Shown here piece by piece: positions 11,232 to 22,870 of a stretch of DNA of 64,000 bases. Origin of the DNA: Epiperipatus broadwayi (Eukaryota; Onychophora; Udeonychophora; Euonychophora; Peripatidae); the NCBI GenBank assembly GCA_028023455.1, contig JAQFVV010006245.1:5639276-5703275 (forward strand), read 5' to 3'. The notes under the pieces are model-generated. The model saw nothing but the letters and a program-made list of their open reading frames with translations, was not told the DNA's origin and did no database searches. The translations under genes and the position numbers were made by a program. Every line of letters starts with the position of its first letter. Position 1 is the first letter of the stretch.

Positions 11232-12167
11232 TATATATGGTTTATAACAATCATTAATTTATTTATCTAAAATGAATGATGTCAAAAATATGAATGGTAG
11301 AAGTTTGGCTCTTGTAGTTCAAATCATAGTAATATATATATGTCTGTATTTGTGTACATGATGCTATAAATTTGTGTAAATTTAAGTTAATTAAAATTAA
11401 GTTATTTCTATCAGCTTTGAGCCACTTACACCAACACAAATCTAAAATTTTTGTACGAAATGGGCTAAAAATTACTTTATTATAATATTAATTTATTAAT
11501 ATAATTGTATTTTATAAATTATTTTAATAACACTTATAATTTAATTAAGTAAAATGTGCATCACATAAATTAATAATCATGATAAATTAAATGTTTGCAA
11601 TGATTTCCTCCTTGCCCTAAACGAAATTGGCACCTTGCATATACAGAATGGCAAAGTACTTTTCTTAAACTTAGGATCATTTTTCAACTAGTCAAATACT
11701 GCTGTAATATTCTACTTCAGTTCTTGAAGATGTTTTGAAACTTTACTTTTGACTATTTAGCAGTCATTTGGCACTAGAATGTGATCTTGGAAATCAGTAA
11801 GCAATTTTCATGTAACAATAAAAAATAAATATATATAAAAACAAAATTAAAAATAAATTTAAAGGACAATAATAGTATAATAGAGGAAGTAAAAGTAAAA
11901 AAAAATAATGTTATAGTAAAATAACTTTTGGTCCACCTGATGTATAAACTAGACGGCATCTACACCTGCCTGTTTTTTCTAAAACCTAATACAGTATTTG
12001 AATACTGATAAAACATATAAAAAAAAAATCAGGAAACTAAGCAGCTTGAAACGAAATTAGGATTTTTGTTCCATGTAGCTGTCATGGTATTATCTAATTA
12101 TTCGACAAATAGATATTTAGCCAATCTCAACTAATGAATAAACAAGAAGAAAAATTATAAATTCTCA
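11232..12167. other. AT-rich sequence downstream of the transporter 3' end candidate
   Basis: No gene or clear repeat was recognised. If the terminal exon call is right, the transporter 3' UTR would lie at its right end. Confidence 0.35.
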
Positions 12168-12245
12168 TTATAAAGTACTAGATGAACCTGGATTGTGTCT
12201 TCCTTTCACTATTTTTCTATGAATGAACTTGCGGAGATCTTTGTC
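12168..12245 (-). CDS. Candidate last coding exon of the SLC4A11-like gene
   Basis: On the minus strand a CAG acceptor precedes GACAAAGATCTC, coding DKDLRKFIHRKIVKGR and ending in TAA at 12168. Its phase-0 start suits the micro-exon at 12875-12890. An alternative acceptor at 12317 would start the exon at 12316 in the same frame, adding SKDITSLNNLPQ, which faintly resembles the post-membrane acidic segment of other SLC4 proteins but needs a different upstream phase. Terminal exons of this family are poorly conserved, so this is a candidate only. Confidence 0.35.
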   Translation of the reverse strand, partial: DKDLRKFIHRKIVKGRHNPGSSSTL

Positions 12246-12874
12246 CTGAGGTAGATTATTTAAAGAAGTTATATCTTTACTTATTATATTGCATATGTAA
12301 TGTAAAATTAAATAAACTGCAATATAGTAATATTTATTAGCAACTCCAATAGATATAAAGAAAGGTGAAGAGCACACATTAAAAAAAAAGTGAGAATGGT
12401 AATGCTATTATTATTACTGGATTAAAAATAACTCTTAGATTTCTTTTTATAAGATTTACATTGCAATCTTTTTTTTTTTTTTTCAATTTTAATCCGATCA
12501 AATTTTTAAATAAGCAAAATCAAAATAAACCAAATGCAAATTTTTGTAGATAATCAAAAACTATTAAAGTATGAAATAAATTATAAAATGCTATTTTGTT
12601 TTTGTTTTTCACAAACATATATATAAAACATATTTGTATAAATCGTTGTGAAAATATGAAACAAAATTTAAAATGCAATAAATATTAACTCATAGAGTGC
12701 AATTTTTTTGGTTTTAGAGCAAAAATAAATTAAGAGATAGAAGAAAAATAATAGCCGTTGCAAATATTTATCAGTATTTTATTTCTTAATCTACTCAAAT
12801 AATATACTGTTTTATCGTAGATTACTAGTAATTTTTATGTTTATTATCATCCAAAAAAAGTAAATGATACTCAC

Positions 12875-12890
12875 TTGTTTTCTAATAGGT
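12875..12890 (-). CDS. Candidate 16-base micro-exon of the SLC4A11-like gene
   Basis: Completing the split codon left by the 13068-13237 exon, this stretch would code R-P-I-R-K-Q and is followed by a strong GTGAGT donor. Family members have a PIR or PLR tripeptide right after the last hydrophobic helix (human SLC4A11 has IPIRY), which is what makes it credible. The acceptor (TATGAG) is weak. Confidence 0.4.
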
Positions 12891-13067
12891 CTCATAAATG
12901 ATAGGATGCATAGCTAAAAGAAGTCAAAAGTCATATAATAAAACATATACAAGCTTCAAAAGATGTGATAATCCTTGAAATCAGATATGCAATTACATTA
13001 ATTTTCTTACATTAAAAAAACAATAACACTATATATATATATAAGATTTAAAAAAAAAAAGTATTAC

Positions 13068-13237
13068 CTGACTAAAAGTAAAAATAATAGAATAAGTGGG
13101 AAAATCATTTGGACATATGCAAATGGAAGAAATCCAAATATACATAACACACCTAACTGGACAATTTGGCACGCTGTATAAGTATGAATTTTTCGTTGTG
13201 GTACTCTTCTTATATAATGGTTTGGTGGATATGCTGA
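13068..13237 (-). CDS. slc4a11-like: SLC4A11-like transporter exon (last membrane helices)
   Basis: The exon starts after TATAG with TCAGCATATCC and ends CAG before GTAATA. It codes [18 protein letters not shown], then the hydrophobic helix segments [16 protein letters not shown] and [13 protein letters not shown]. The [12 protein letters not shown] block is among the most conserved in SLC4 proteins, and its preceding EQxAYPP (the EQ comes from the previous exon) is typical of SLC4A11. It begins in phase 0, matching the 28954-29149 exon, and ends after two bases of a codon. Confidence 0.92.
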
Positions 13238-14395
13238 CTATATAAAAGAAGAATATATTTTTATAATAATAATTATAAAAAATAATTTATAAAACACAAA
13301 CACACATTATATATAGATGCATCTAAAATTTTGTCGAGGAAAAAAAAATTCATGTTATTGTTTAAGTAATATATACAATGTCTACTAGTAAGATCTGAAT
13401 TCAATTAAATTAATCTTTAATACTGAACTTGTATCACATCAACTATCTTGAAAGACATTAGGAAACATGCTTATATGTTTGCATTGCAATGAAAAAAGGA
13501 TTTGACTATTTTACATATGAAGTGTTAGAATAAATTGTTATAGGGGGCACAAACAATGCAAACTATCAGACATAGTGGTCAGGTGTTATTACTTGATTAT
13601 AGTATCTTATAGTTTAATTAATCAAACTTTCACATAAAAAATTCAATTGACATACGATTCTCATTTTCACAAAATTGTATATTTCATCTAGGGATAATCT
13701 CTAGTTTAATAAATGATCAGTAATAATCCTTAATATATTTATTATATAAAGTGATTTGTGAATGCAGAAACTTTGTCACTTATAATCAAACTATAATAAG
13801 TTGCTCTCAATATAATAGTAAACAAGTGATCAAGATATGTATAAGATATTATGATCTGATTCACCTGATGAATGCTGGTTTAGCACTAAACGCTCATCTT
13901 GGTGAGCATTTATCTTTTTAATATTTTTGGTCATATGTTTCAGAAATGTGTAATGGAATAGAAGTTTGAAATATATCTAAATATATATATATATACACAG
14001 AAAATTACATTTAAATATATCTTAAAAAAAGAGAGAAAAAAACGTGTATATGAAGTTCAATTACAGTATGTGCTGTGTATGTCTTGCTCACCTGAAAAGT
14101 GAAATAGATTATGATTATCAACAGCCTTTTTTAAAATATTTTTTCTTAAGAAAGCTTCCTGGCATAGCAATTAATTAATGCACTTCTCTGATAAGTCAAT
14201 AATCTAAGTCTCCAGTCCAGACCAAGTTAATCTTGTATTTTTTTCTGACTAATTAGATAATAGTTAATATAGCCGTCCATCCAGTATTAATTGATAAATA
14301 AAAATAAATCTATAATTAATTAAAATAAAAATGTCATAAATTAGCTTAGGTTGTTGATATGAATATTCTTACTTATAAAAACAAAATACAGTACT
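13238..14395. other. Intron sequence with a decayed family C fragment
   Basis: Mostly AT-rich intron. At about 13855-13960 a diverged family C SINE-like fragment is visible (GATCTGATTCACCTGATGAATGCTGG, then a TTTATCTTTTT stretch and GGTCATATGTTTCAG). Confidence 0.45.
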
Positions 14396-14444
14396 GGTTG
14401 ATTAGACATGCATACCGCTTGATGGCGTTGTTTGTGTGCTAAAA
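14396..14444. repeat. Left piece of the dispersed repeat interrupted by the hAT element
   Basis: The sequence GCATACCGCTTGATGGCGTTG up to the insertion point matches, with changes, CATCCACCTGATGGCACTGTTG at 47815. The continuation of this repeat is found at 17448, on the other side of the transposon. Confidence 0.65.
14437..14444. repeat. hAT target-site duplication, left
   Basis: TGCTAAAA lies immediately outside the transposon end and is repeated exactly at 17440-17447. Eight bases is the standard hAT duplication length. Confidence 0.9.
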
Positions 14445-14784
14445 CCAGGCTTCTTAAACTGTGGGTCGCGACCCCCAGGGGGGTCGCGAGACTACTGAAA
14501 GGGGGTCGCAAAGATCTGATACTTTTCAATCATTATAAATAAAATTTTAAAATTAGTATACACACTACGTACAAATATAAATACAAATAAAAATCATACA
14601 AAATACTATTGTAGTTTTATTATAACTATTTTTTGAAAAAAGTGGCAATGCAAAACTGTTATGTAGGGCCTATAAATGAAAATATGGAAGTAGCATTTAA
14701 AATAATAAATACAACGCGCTCCTCGATTTTCAACTGAACGTTCGACATTGATGTCTGGCCGCCGGCGTCAGTGTTTGCAAGATA

Positions 14785-14815
14785 NNNNNNNNNNNNNNNN
14801 NNNNNNNNNNNNNNN
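14785..14815. other. Assembly gap (31 N)
   Basis: Thirty-one undetermined bases lie in the 5' non-coding part of the hAT element. The true length here is unknown. Confidence 1.
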
Positions 14816-15185
14816 TACAGCTTACACATACAATACGGAAGCATAATCAAGCTAGGCTAGGCGAATCGGCATATTATTTTTATAAAAGAATAATAAAAAA
14901 AATTAAATGAAAGCTTCTTTTTCGGCGTCTTTGTGATACGGTGCCTTTGTGCGCTGCACACTTTGAACACGCCATGCGTCGGGGTTGATCTGATCGTAAT
15001 TTGTTGTCATTGCACTGGTAAAGATTCGAGTGTAGTTATTTTTCTGTTTGTACTTCAGTTTGGACTCAGCTTTGTCTTCGTAGTGACATGTGTGTATTTA
15101 CTGTGTAATTTTCAGTTGGTGTTTTTAATTATTACGTTAAAGTTCAACTACATTTTGTTTAATTATTTATTATTATTTAACCATC

Positions 15186-17048
15186 ATGGATAAATGGCTA
15201 ATTAAAATTCCAACTAATAAGTCTGCCACGCCTCACAACCAAGTTGCAGTGCTTCAAATCCGACTTCTAGCAAAACAAAAAAAGAAAATATGACGAATCA
15301 TATTTGCAGTATGGCTTCACATGCTCTTCTCACAACAATGAAGAACAACCAGTGTGCTTAATTTGCAAAGAAGTTTTGGCTGCAGAAAGCATGAAACCGT
15401 CAAAACTGCAACGACATTTGAATACTAAACATGCAACGTTATCAAAAAAGCCAATAGAATATTTTGAGCGTCTTTTGCAAACATCAAATAAAGAAAAGAA
15501 CACTTTGGAGAAGTATGTTACTTTGAATGATAAATATCTATTGGCATCGTATGAAGTTTCGTATTTGATAGCAAAAACGAAAAAGCCTTTTACTATTGGA
15601 GAGCAACTTTTACTACCTGCAGCTATAAGAATGTCTGAAATTGTTCATGGAAAACAGTATGCTGCTGAAATTAGTAAAATTCCATTATCAAATGACACTG
15701 TGTCCAAAAGAATTTCAGACATTAGCAATGATCAATTTCAACAGCTTCTTATGAGGCTTAAAGACAGCTCAAAGTTTGCAATACAACTGGACGAGTCGAC
15801 AGACATTTCAAAAATGGCACAGTTGTTACTTTTTGTAAGATATATTTATGAGGGAAGCATTCATGAAGATATACTGTTTTGTCGTCCTCTGGAAGGTCAT
15901 ACTCGTGGAAAAGATATATATAAAAAAGTAAATGAGTTTTTTGAAAAAGAAGGATTAAATTGGAAAAATTGTGTTGGTGTGTGCACGGACGGTGCTGCAG
16001 CAATGACCGGACAAGATCTTGGTTTTACAGCATTTGTTAAAGCTGGAAATGATCATATTACATTTACACATTGTATGATTCACCGAGAGGCACTTGTTGT
16101 TAAAAAAATTGCACCAGAATTAAACACTGTGTTTTTTGATGCAGTCAAAATCATCAACTTTATTAAAAGTCGAGCACTTAATAGTCGATTGTTTAAAAAT
16201 TTGTGCATTGATATGGATTCGGATTATACAAGTTTATTGCTACATGCTGAAGTTAGGTGGCTATCAAGAGGTCGAAGTTTGAAACGATTATTAACTTTAA
16301 AAGATGAAGTTCTTATATTTCTAACAGAGCAAAATTCTAATTTGGCCGATTATTTTCACGATAATTTATGGCTTCTCAAGCTATGCTATTTGGCAGATAT
16401 TTTTGATAAAATCAATGATATGAATTTATCAATGCAGGGAGTCTGCGTTAATATGTTTATGTTAAAAAATAAACTTGAGGCCTTTGTTAAAAAAATTCTT
16501 ATATGGAAGAACAGAGTGGAAAGTGGATCGCTCGAAATGTTTCCATTTACTGACGAGTATATAATTAGTAACAATATTTCAAAAAAGATACTCCTATAAC
16601 AAAAATTATAGTTAATCATTTGAAGGATATGGAAGTTTACATGCATAGGTATTTTCCCAATGATATCGATACACAACAATGGATTTGCAATCCATTTTCA
16701 ATTGAAATGGAAGAAATTAATTTTTTAAACTTAAAAGCACAAGAAGAATTTGCCGAATTAACAAGTGATACTACCTTGCGACTCAGATTTTCTCAAGTGC
16801 CTGTGCATGAATTTTGGATAGAAATCAAATCAGAATATCCCCTACTATCGGAAATGGCAATGAACAAATTACTGCCATTTTGTACAACATATTTATGTGA
16901 ATCAGCCTTTTCCACATTAACTTACATAAAATCAAAATACCGTTCAACTTTAATAAACGTTGAAAATTTATTACGATCTGCACTAACTCAAATTGAGCCT
17001 GGATTTAATTATTTGTGTAAAAATAAACAATCACATCCATCACATTAA
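15186..17048 (+). pseudogene. hAT transposase, ZBED5/SCAND3-like, frameshifted
   Basis: An ATG at 15186 starts MDKWLIK, typical of this subfamily. A frame change near 15280 leads into the main 431-residue segment, whose listed first codon is TTG, so 15304 is not a genuine start. It shows a BED-type zinc finger (CLICK, then HLNTKH), the catalytic-core motifs LDESTDIS and CTDGAAAMTG (acidic residues), and RWLSRG. A second frame change in an A-run at about 16581-16586 shifts the C-terminal 142 residues, which carry the dimerisation-region motif CESAFSTLTYIKSKYRSTL. Cut-and-paste transposase, predicted inactive unless a frameshift is a sequencing error. Both breaks lie in A-rich stretches where such errors are common. 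Confidence 0.9.
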
Positions 17049-17076
17049 TATTGTTTGATGTTAATAATATGTTTTT

Positions 17077-17210
17077 ATTAAAAAAATTGTTACAAAAGTT
17101 TATTTTTTCTATTGAATATATAGATATAGTTTTATGTTTTCTTATAAAAAAATTGTTACAAAAGTTTATTTTTTCTATTGAATAAATTTATATATAGTTT
17201 TATGTCATTC
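17077..17210. repeat. Tandem duplication, about 66-bp period
   Basis: AAATTGTTACAAAAGTTTAT and its surroundings occur twice in tandem just after the transposase stop, within the hAT element. Confidence 0.75.
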
Positions 17211-17447
17211 TATTTATTGTGTTTTATTACGACCGATATCCCGTCAACGTTTCCAATTATATATATGTGAAATGAATGGGTACGTATTCTTTAATCCTTA
17301 TTTTATTTACATTGTAAAATAGTGCGATATTACATCTACATCTACGGTTAATATATATTTCATTATATGGAGGAGGGGGTCGTTTAAAATTTCCTAAGCT
17401 TGAAGGGGGTCGCTATATAAAAAAGTTTAAGAAGCCTTGTGCTAAAA

Positions 17448-17760
17448 CACAAAAATGCCATTTACATGGCCTGAAGTTTACAGCCTATAGAACAGTGATG
17501 TTCATATTATCTGTTGCAGGCTTATATTGCATTGCGCACAAATATTACAGCCCGCTGATATACTTTAGGACACTATGCAAATGCAGACATTTCACAGATC
17601 GCTATCATATGATGTGAGGGTGTATAGAATTCAACTGACGATAACTCTTATAATCTGCATTCAAAGTAATGACTTTACACCCTACCTGACATAGTATTAA
17701 TACTAATAATTGTAAGACCATTGCCGTGCTTCCCTATACAGCTTGCAACTACAATGCCAT
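17448..17760. repeat. Right piece of the repeat interrupted by the hAT element
   Basis: The segment matches 47840-48110 in order: ATGCCATTTACATGGCC, AACAGTGATGTTCATATTA, GATGTGAGGGTGTAT, GAATTCAACTGACG and ACTAATAATTGTAAG. With 14396-14444 it makes one copy of a roughly 360-bp dispersed element of unknown class. Confidence 0.7.
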
Positions 17761-18299
17761 GAGGCATTCATCATTTCTAGAGAGAAAATATCATACTTTG
17801 ATGAAAGCTGAACACATGGTTTACATTTATTATACATCTTAATTTTTCTAAAAATAAAAAATAATTATTGTAGTCACTATAATAGAAAAACTGACAAATG
17901 AAATAAACAAAATATATATTTTAGATTTAATAAGTATATTAGATAGCAATCTTTAAATTTGGATGCTAATGGCAATAGTAAATTAGTCATACATCAAAAA
18001 TCACACACAATAAATCTGTAATAAAATTAGTAAACAAAATAAAATTCAATACATATTTACCATAACTTTTTGATTTAAAAAAATTATTTTTGCCTTTTTC
18101 AGTACAATTCTGACAATAATAATGGTCTATAATCCTAACTGTTAGAAACACTCCAATAATTTTAAATTAGAACTTACAAATTCTTTTAAAATAATAACAG
18201 ACTTCGAAGATAGTTCAGATTTAATTAAAATTAATAAAAAATAACTACTTTTCTATTAAGAAATGTGAAACCAATAGCTAATACAAAACAAAAATTTAG
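17761..18299. other. AT-rich intron sequence
   Basis: No feature recognised. Confidence 0.4.
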
Positions 18300-19620
18300 C
18301 AATTACCAGTAATTTTGCAATTGGTAAGATAATGTATGAAAAAAAGAAGGAATATAAAAATATTTAAAAACAATCCATGAAAAGAATTTAATATCTAGAA
18401 TTTGGAAAAGGGTACTGAAAAAAGTTAATAATGATACAAGAAGCTATACTTGTTTAATTGACAGGAAAAAGCTATAGAAGAGAATAAAAATCTTAAAATA
18501 GTATTGGAATGGAAATTGTTTTTGCAATGAAAAAAAATGGCACTATTACTAAAAAGAGAAATGATATACGTGGAAGAGTTTGCAAAAAAATAAATAACAA
18601 TAAAGAACAAGTAACCAAATAATTCTTAGAGTTATAACATTTTCTGAATTGCCAAACATTTTGCATAATGATATGAGAGCTGCAATTGAATCTATAAATA
18701 AGAAACAGCTTCAGGAAATGATGTTAGTTGAAAAAAAATATGTCTAAATGATAAAGATAAACCAGATGACTGGAATAATGCAGTAATAATATTGTTATCA
18801 AAAAGTGGGAAAAAAATTTATCCTATATTACAGACCTACCAGTCTTCTAAAAGTTCTATATAAGGTTTTTATCAAGATAATACAACTCTTCTATAGAAAA
18901 AAATAAACTGGATTTAAAAGTGGATCACATGCAAATGCTGTGTGAAATTATAGAAAGAACCAATAAATATGAATTACCATTGTGCTTTAGATTTATAGAT
19001 TACAGAAAGACATTTGATTCTGTATGTATTTTGGATCACCAAAATTTTGACCTAGGATAGTTATATTAATATCAATGCCATTTATGTCCTTTATTACTTT
19101 TTACAATGATTTTACAACCTACTATTGACTATTGTAAAAAGTAATAAAGAACATAAAATGATATTGATATTATATGGATTTGGCAATGCAATAAGAAAGA
19201 TAAAGTTATATTCTTATATTCTGAAAAATATTAAAATGCAATAACAGTGATTAGATTATCTCATAGCACTAAGAAAATTAACATTTGTAGGGATATATGG
19301 AAGGGTGATTCAACATCTCCAAAAATTTTTAGAGCAGTTTTACTATAAATATTTAATAAATTAAAATAAAAGCTAAGACATAAAAATACATGGAGATTAT
19401 TTAAGTGAACTAGATTTTGCAGATGATGTGACTGTTTTTATGAATAAGCCTTCAAATCTTGAGGAAATATTGCAAAAGTTATTGGATGAAAGTATGAAAG
19501 TACGATTTAAAATAAATCCTAAAAACTGTGCAACAGGTTATGTTAATGATTTTGATTCAAATAAAATAAAATTTTAAAATAAAAAATTAGTGAATATTGA
19601 TGGTGTTTTATTGAATATAT
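18300..19620 (+). pseudogene. Decayed RTE-like LINE reverse transcriptase
   Basis: Fragments in successive plus-strand frames follow the order of a non-LTR reverse transcriptase. They are LPNILHNDMRAAIESINKKQ (the usual pre-RT helix), FKSGSHANAV with IIERTNKYELPLCFRFIDYRKTFDSV (motif 1-A, catalytic Asp in FIDY), and GDYLSELDFADDVTVFMN (motif C, FADD). Many stops and shifts separate them, and a 105-bp palindrome at 19067-19171 has been inserted or generated after motif A. The same family recurs at 41.5-44.5 and 59.0-59.9 kb. Confidence 0.75.
19067..19171. repeat. Foldback/hairpin inside the LINE remnant
   Basis: TAATATCAAT at the left and ATTGATATTA at the right are outer ends of arms that also share TTTATTACTTTTTACAAT in opposite sense. 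The loop is about 20 bases. Confidence 0.75.
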
Positions 19621-20240
19621 TGTGAATCAAATTTTGAAAAAAAAAGTAGGAGAACTAATATATATGGTAGATATTATTCAAATATTGCCACAAATCCTTT
19701 TAACTAATTGACTCAAATATCATAAACAAATTAAAAAAAGCAATATAAAAATTAAATCTTTGTCCTTGATACTTTTTTTTGACATATGTCTGGAAATAAC
19801 ATTCATTGTAGTCATAGATTTGCTAAAAGATTAGTATGGTTTTTTTTAAATTACACTAAATTTTTAGTAACTTTTTACCAATTACTGGGAACAATCTATT
19901 TAATAAAATTATTGTAAACACATTTCTATAGATATTGATAGAAATATTCCCCAATGATTATTGTAATATTTTTCTATTATTTTTATAAATTGAAATATAA
20001 TGTCTCTTTAGAATAAGGTAGCACAAATCTTGGTATGTATATGATAATAAGATTTTAGTATATTAAATGCAATATGCCACCACTTTTATTTTAAAAGCTT
20101 TTCCAGTTAACACATAATGTAATTAATATCATTTCCCAAGAACATGATTAAGTTTTTACAACATTTAAAAAGATTATCTTCAGCCAAGTTATAAATGCTG
20201 TCAGAATGATACAAAAAGCCCAATAAAGTTTCATGTTTAA
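19621..20240. other. AT-rich intron sequence
   Basis: No feature recognised. Confidence 0.35.
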
Positions 20241-20340
20241 CACAGAAGCAAAACTCTCCATATAGTAGCATTACTCAGTGCAAGCCAGAGTAATCAATGG
20301 ATGCGAGAAAGTAAGCATAAAGAATGGTGATCATGTTAAG
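20241..20340. mobile_element. Family B fragment
   Basis: Partial unit with GCAAAACTCTCCATATAGTAG and AGAGTAATCAATGGATGC, followed by GTGATCATGT. It lacks the internal core. Confidence 0.6.
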
Positions 20341-20613
20341 TTTCATATTCATGGTAAATTTTGAATCTTAATCCAATGACTCATTTTGGATTTGAAAATA
20401 ATCTTCAGATGAAATTGGATGATAAGTTCTTACATAAAGAAACTTTTGTTTTCTGTCCAGTTCATCAACTTTTAAATTTGAATAACATTTTCACTTCTGT
20501 GGCAATTTCCATTGCACTAATTAAAGATTTAAATCCTATTTGTTGATAATTGTTAAAAAAAATAATATGTTTATTAAATGTGAATTTTCAATATCAATAT
20601 CCATGTAAGAACA

Positions 20614-21985
20614 TTGAAATATCCACTAAACATCACATGATCACTATCTCATACTAGCACATAATTGTTATTAAACAATTCAAAACAAAGCAAAACTCTC
20701 CATATAGTAGTGCCATCTTGTGCTAACAAGAGCAATCAATGGATGCCAGAAGGCTTGTGCATAAAACCCCTTATCTAGTGCCTATTCATCCAATATCCCC
20801 AAACAAATTTCTGGCTTGTGACCTTCATCAGTGAAGAGCCTTGGATCTGAGAGCACTGCACATAGATCTTAGGATCTAATGCAACCCTCCAGCACCCACC
20901 TTTTAACTCTATTTAACTACAAAACTATGAGAATGAAATTGAAACCACAATATTTTCAATCCAAGCTCAATAGCTTATATAGTCATATGGGTCTGAACTT
21001 AATTCAGCACCCATACATTTTGGTGTCTTTGGCTCTTTAAAAACCATAGCCACCACTATTATATTAGGCAGGATTGGTGTTAAACCACTAAACATCACAT
21101 GATCACTATCTCATACTAGCACATAACTGTTATTAAACAATTCAAAACAAAGCAAAACTCTCCATATAGTAGTGCTGAATTGAGTTCAGACTCATATGAC
21201 TATATAAGCTATTGAGCTTGGATTGAAAATATTAATTGTGTTTTCAATTTCATTCTCATAGTTTTGTAGTTAAATAGAGTTAAAAGGTGGGTGCTGGGGG
21301 GTTGCATTAGATCCTGAGATCTAGGTGCAGTGCTCTCAGATCCAAGGCTCCTCACTGATGAAGGCCACAAGCCAGAAACTAGTCTGGGATATTGGATGAG
21401 TAGGCACTAGGTAGGGGTTTTATGCACAAGCCTTCTGGCATCCATTGATTGCTCTTGTTAGCACAAGATGGCACTACTATATGATGAGTTTTGCTTTGTT
21501 TAGAATTGTTTAATAACAATTATGTGCTAGTACAAGATAGTGATCATGTGATATTTAGTGGTTTAACACCAATCCTGCCTAATAGGATAGTGGTGGCTAT
21601 GGTTGTTAAAGAGCCAAAAACACCAAAATGTATGGGTTCTGAATTGAGTTCAGACCCACATGACTATATAAGCTATTGAGCTTGGATTGAAAATATTAAA
21701 TTGTGTTTTCAATTTCATTCTCATAGTTCTGTAGTTAAATAGAGTTAAAAGGTGGGTGCTGGAGGGTTGCATTAGATATTGATCTAGGTGCAGTGCTCTC
21801 GGATCCAAGGCTCCTCACTGATGAAGGCCACAAGCCAGAAACTAGTCTGGGAATATTGGATGAGTAGGCACTAGATAGGGATTTCATGCACAAGCCTTCT
21901 GGCATCCATTGATTGCTCTTGTTAGCACAATATGGCACTACTATATGGAGAGTTTTGCTTTGTTTTGAATTGTTTAACATTGAAA
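20614..21985. mobile_element. Family B foldback array
   Basis: One full forward unit starts at 20614. It contains ACATCACATGATCACTATC, GCAAAACTCTCCATATAGTAG, TCAATGGATGCCAGAAGGCT, a CTTCATCAGTGAAGAGCC block, and ATATGGGTCTGAAC near its end. A second forward start at 21084 stops at about 21175, where the sequence flips to inverted units (21176-21560 and 21570-21985). The pieces form a giant hairpin. No open frame is meaningful. The order of the TCATCAGTGA and TATGGGTCTGAACTCA blocks is the same as in family A, suggesting a shared core. Confidence 0.8.
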
Positions 21986-22870
21986 TATCTTGCTCTCTAC
22001 ATTTATTTCATTTAGTAAATCATAATAAATCACTAAACCCAATAAAAATTCAAAGGAAATAAGTTGCTTAGTTTTAGACTTCATTTTTACATCATTGGTA
22101 TGTTCATGCAGTTGATTCAAAACAAGGGTAAAATGTGGTACGTGGTATTTTACAGATTCCACATTTTCAAGATTACATTCATATCTAGTTTCCAACAGAA
22201 GTTTTGGAATAAGGAGTTTTATATGCTACTTCAAAATATCCTCACACTTTACAGAATTTGAAAAAATATTGTATAAATTGTGCAATTTTCTAAAAAATGA
22301 AATTGCAAAAGCAAATGATTTTGAAATGTTTCCAAGAATTACATTCAAGCTGTGTTTTCCACATGGAACTATTGTATATTTTAAAGTTTTTTTTTTATGA
22401 ATATGGGGTTGTGCACTTCTATAAGTTCCTCTCATGTTAAGCCCTTTATTTTACTCTCGGTCTTGACAATTTTCTAAATTCAATTCCTCTGTTTCTAATA
22501 TACTTTGTATGTTGGTAAATAGCCATTTCTCATAGAATCTTTTACTATTTCAAAACATATAAACCAATTTCATCTACATTAATATATCTTAGAACAGTAG
22601 ATAATTGTCTTTGATAGCTTATATCTGGAATACAATCTAGTAAAATTGTGAAATATTTAGATTTCTTCACTAATTTTATTGTTTTGTTTATCACCTTTAA
22701 CCAAAGCTGAAATAAGTTCATTTAGAATCTTAGGAGATAAATAGGATGATGATTCTATTTCTTTACAATGTTCCAAATGTTGTTTCATAATCTGATTAAA
22801 TTTTATCAGTGCATCATTCATCTCAACTTCACTATGTTCATGGGATTGAGATGAGGTTTGCACTGATAAA
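21974..22870 (-). pseudogene. Decayed hAT-like transposase, DUF4371/ZMYM1-like
   Basis: Minus-strand fragments appear in the order expected for DUF4371-containing hAT-derived proteins. A charged N-terminal piece (22657-22863) is followed by KYFTILLDCIPDIS (22600-22650), LRYINVDEIG, LENCQD, NMRGTYRSAQ, VPCGKHSLN (22370-22440), then FEFLLGLVIYYDLL (21990-22060). Stops and frame changes separate them. The C-terminal half is missing where the family B array begins at about 21985. Normal proteins of this type are several hundred residues longer. Confidence 0.75.

Larger units (their letters stand above)
14445..17439 (+). mobile_element. Complete-ended hAT DNA transposon with BED-finger transposase
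   Basis: The ends are inverted repeats: CCAGGCTTCTTAAACT at the left and AGTTTAAGAAGCCTTG at the right, with sub-terminal GGGGGTCGC motifs near both. An 8-bp duplication brackets the element. The interior holds one transposase gene in the plus direction (15186-17048). The intact ends and duplication mean the element inserted rather recently, although its gene is now frameshifted. It lies in an intron of the SLC4A11-like gene, on the opposite strand. A 31-base assembly gap sits inside it. Confidence 0.93.

Noticed and set aside
15304-15306. Start of the hAT transposase at 15304
   Set aside because: The codon is TTG and homologous sequence continues upstream in another frame to an ATG at 15186.
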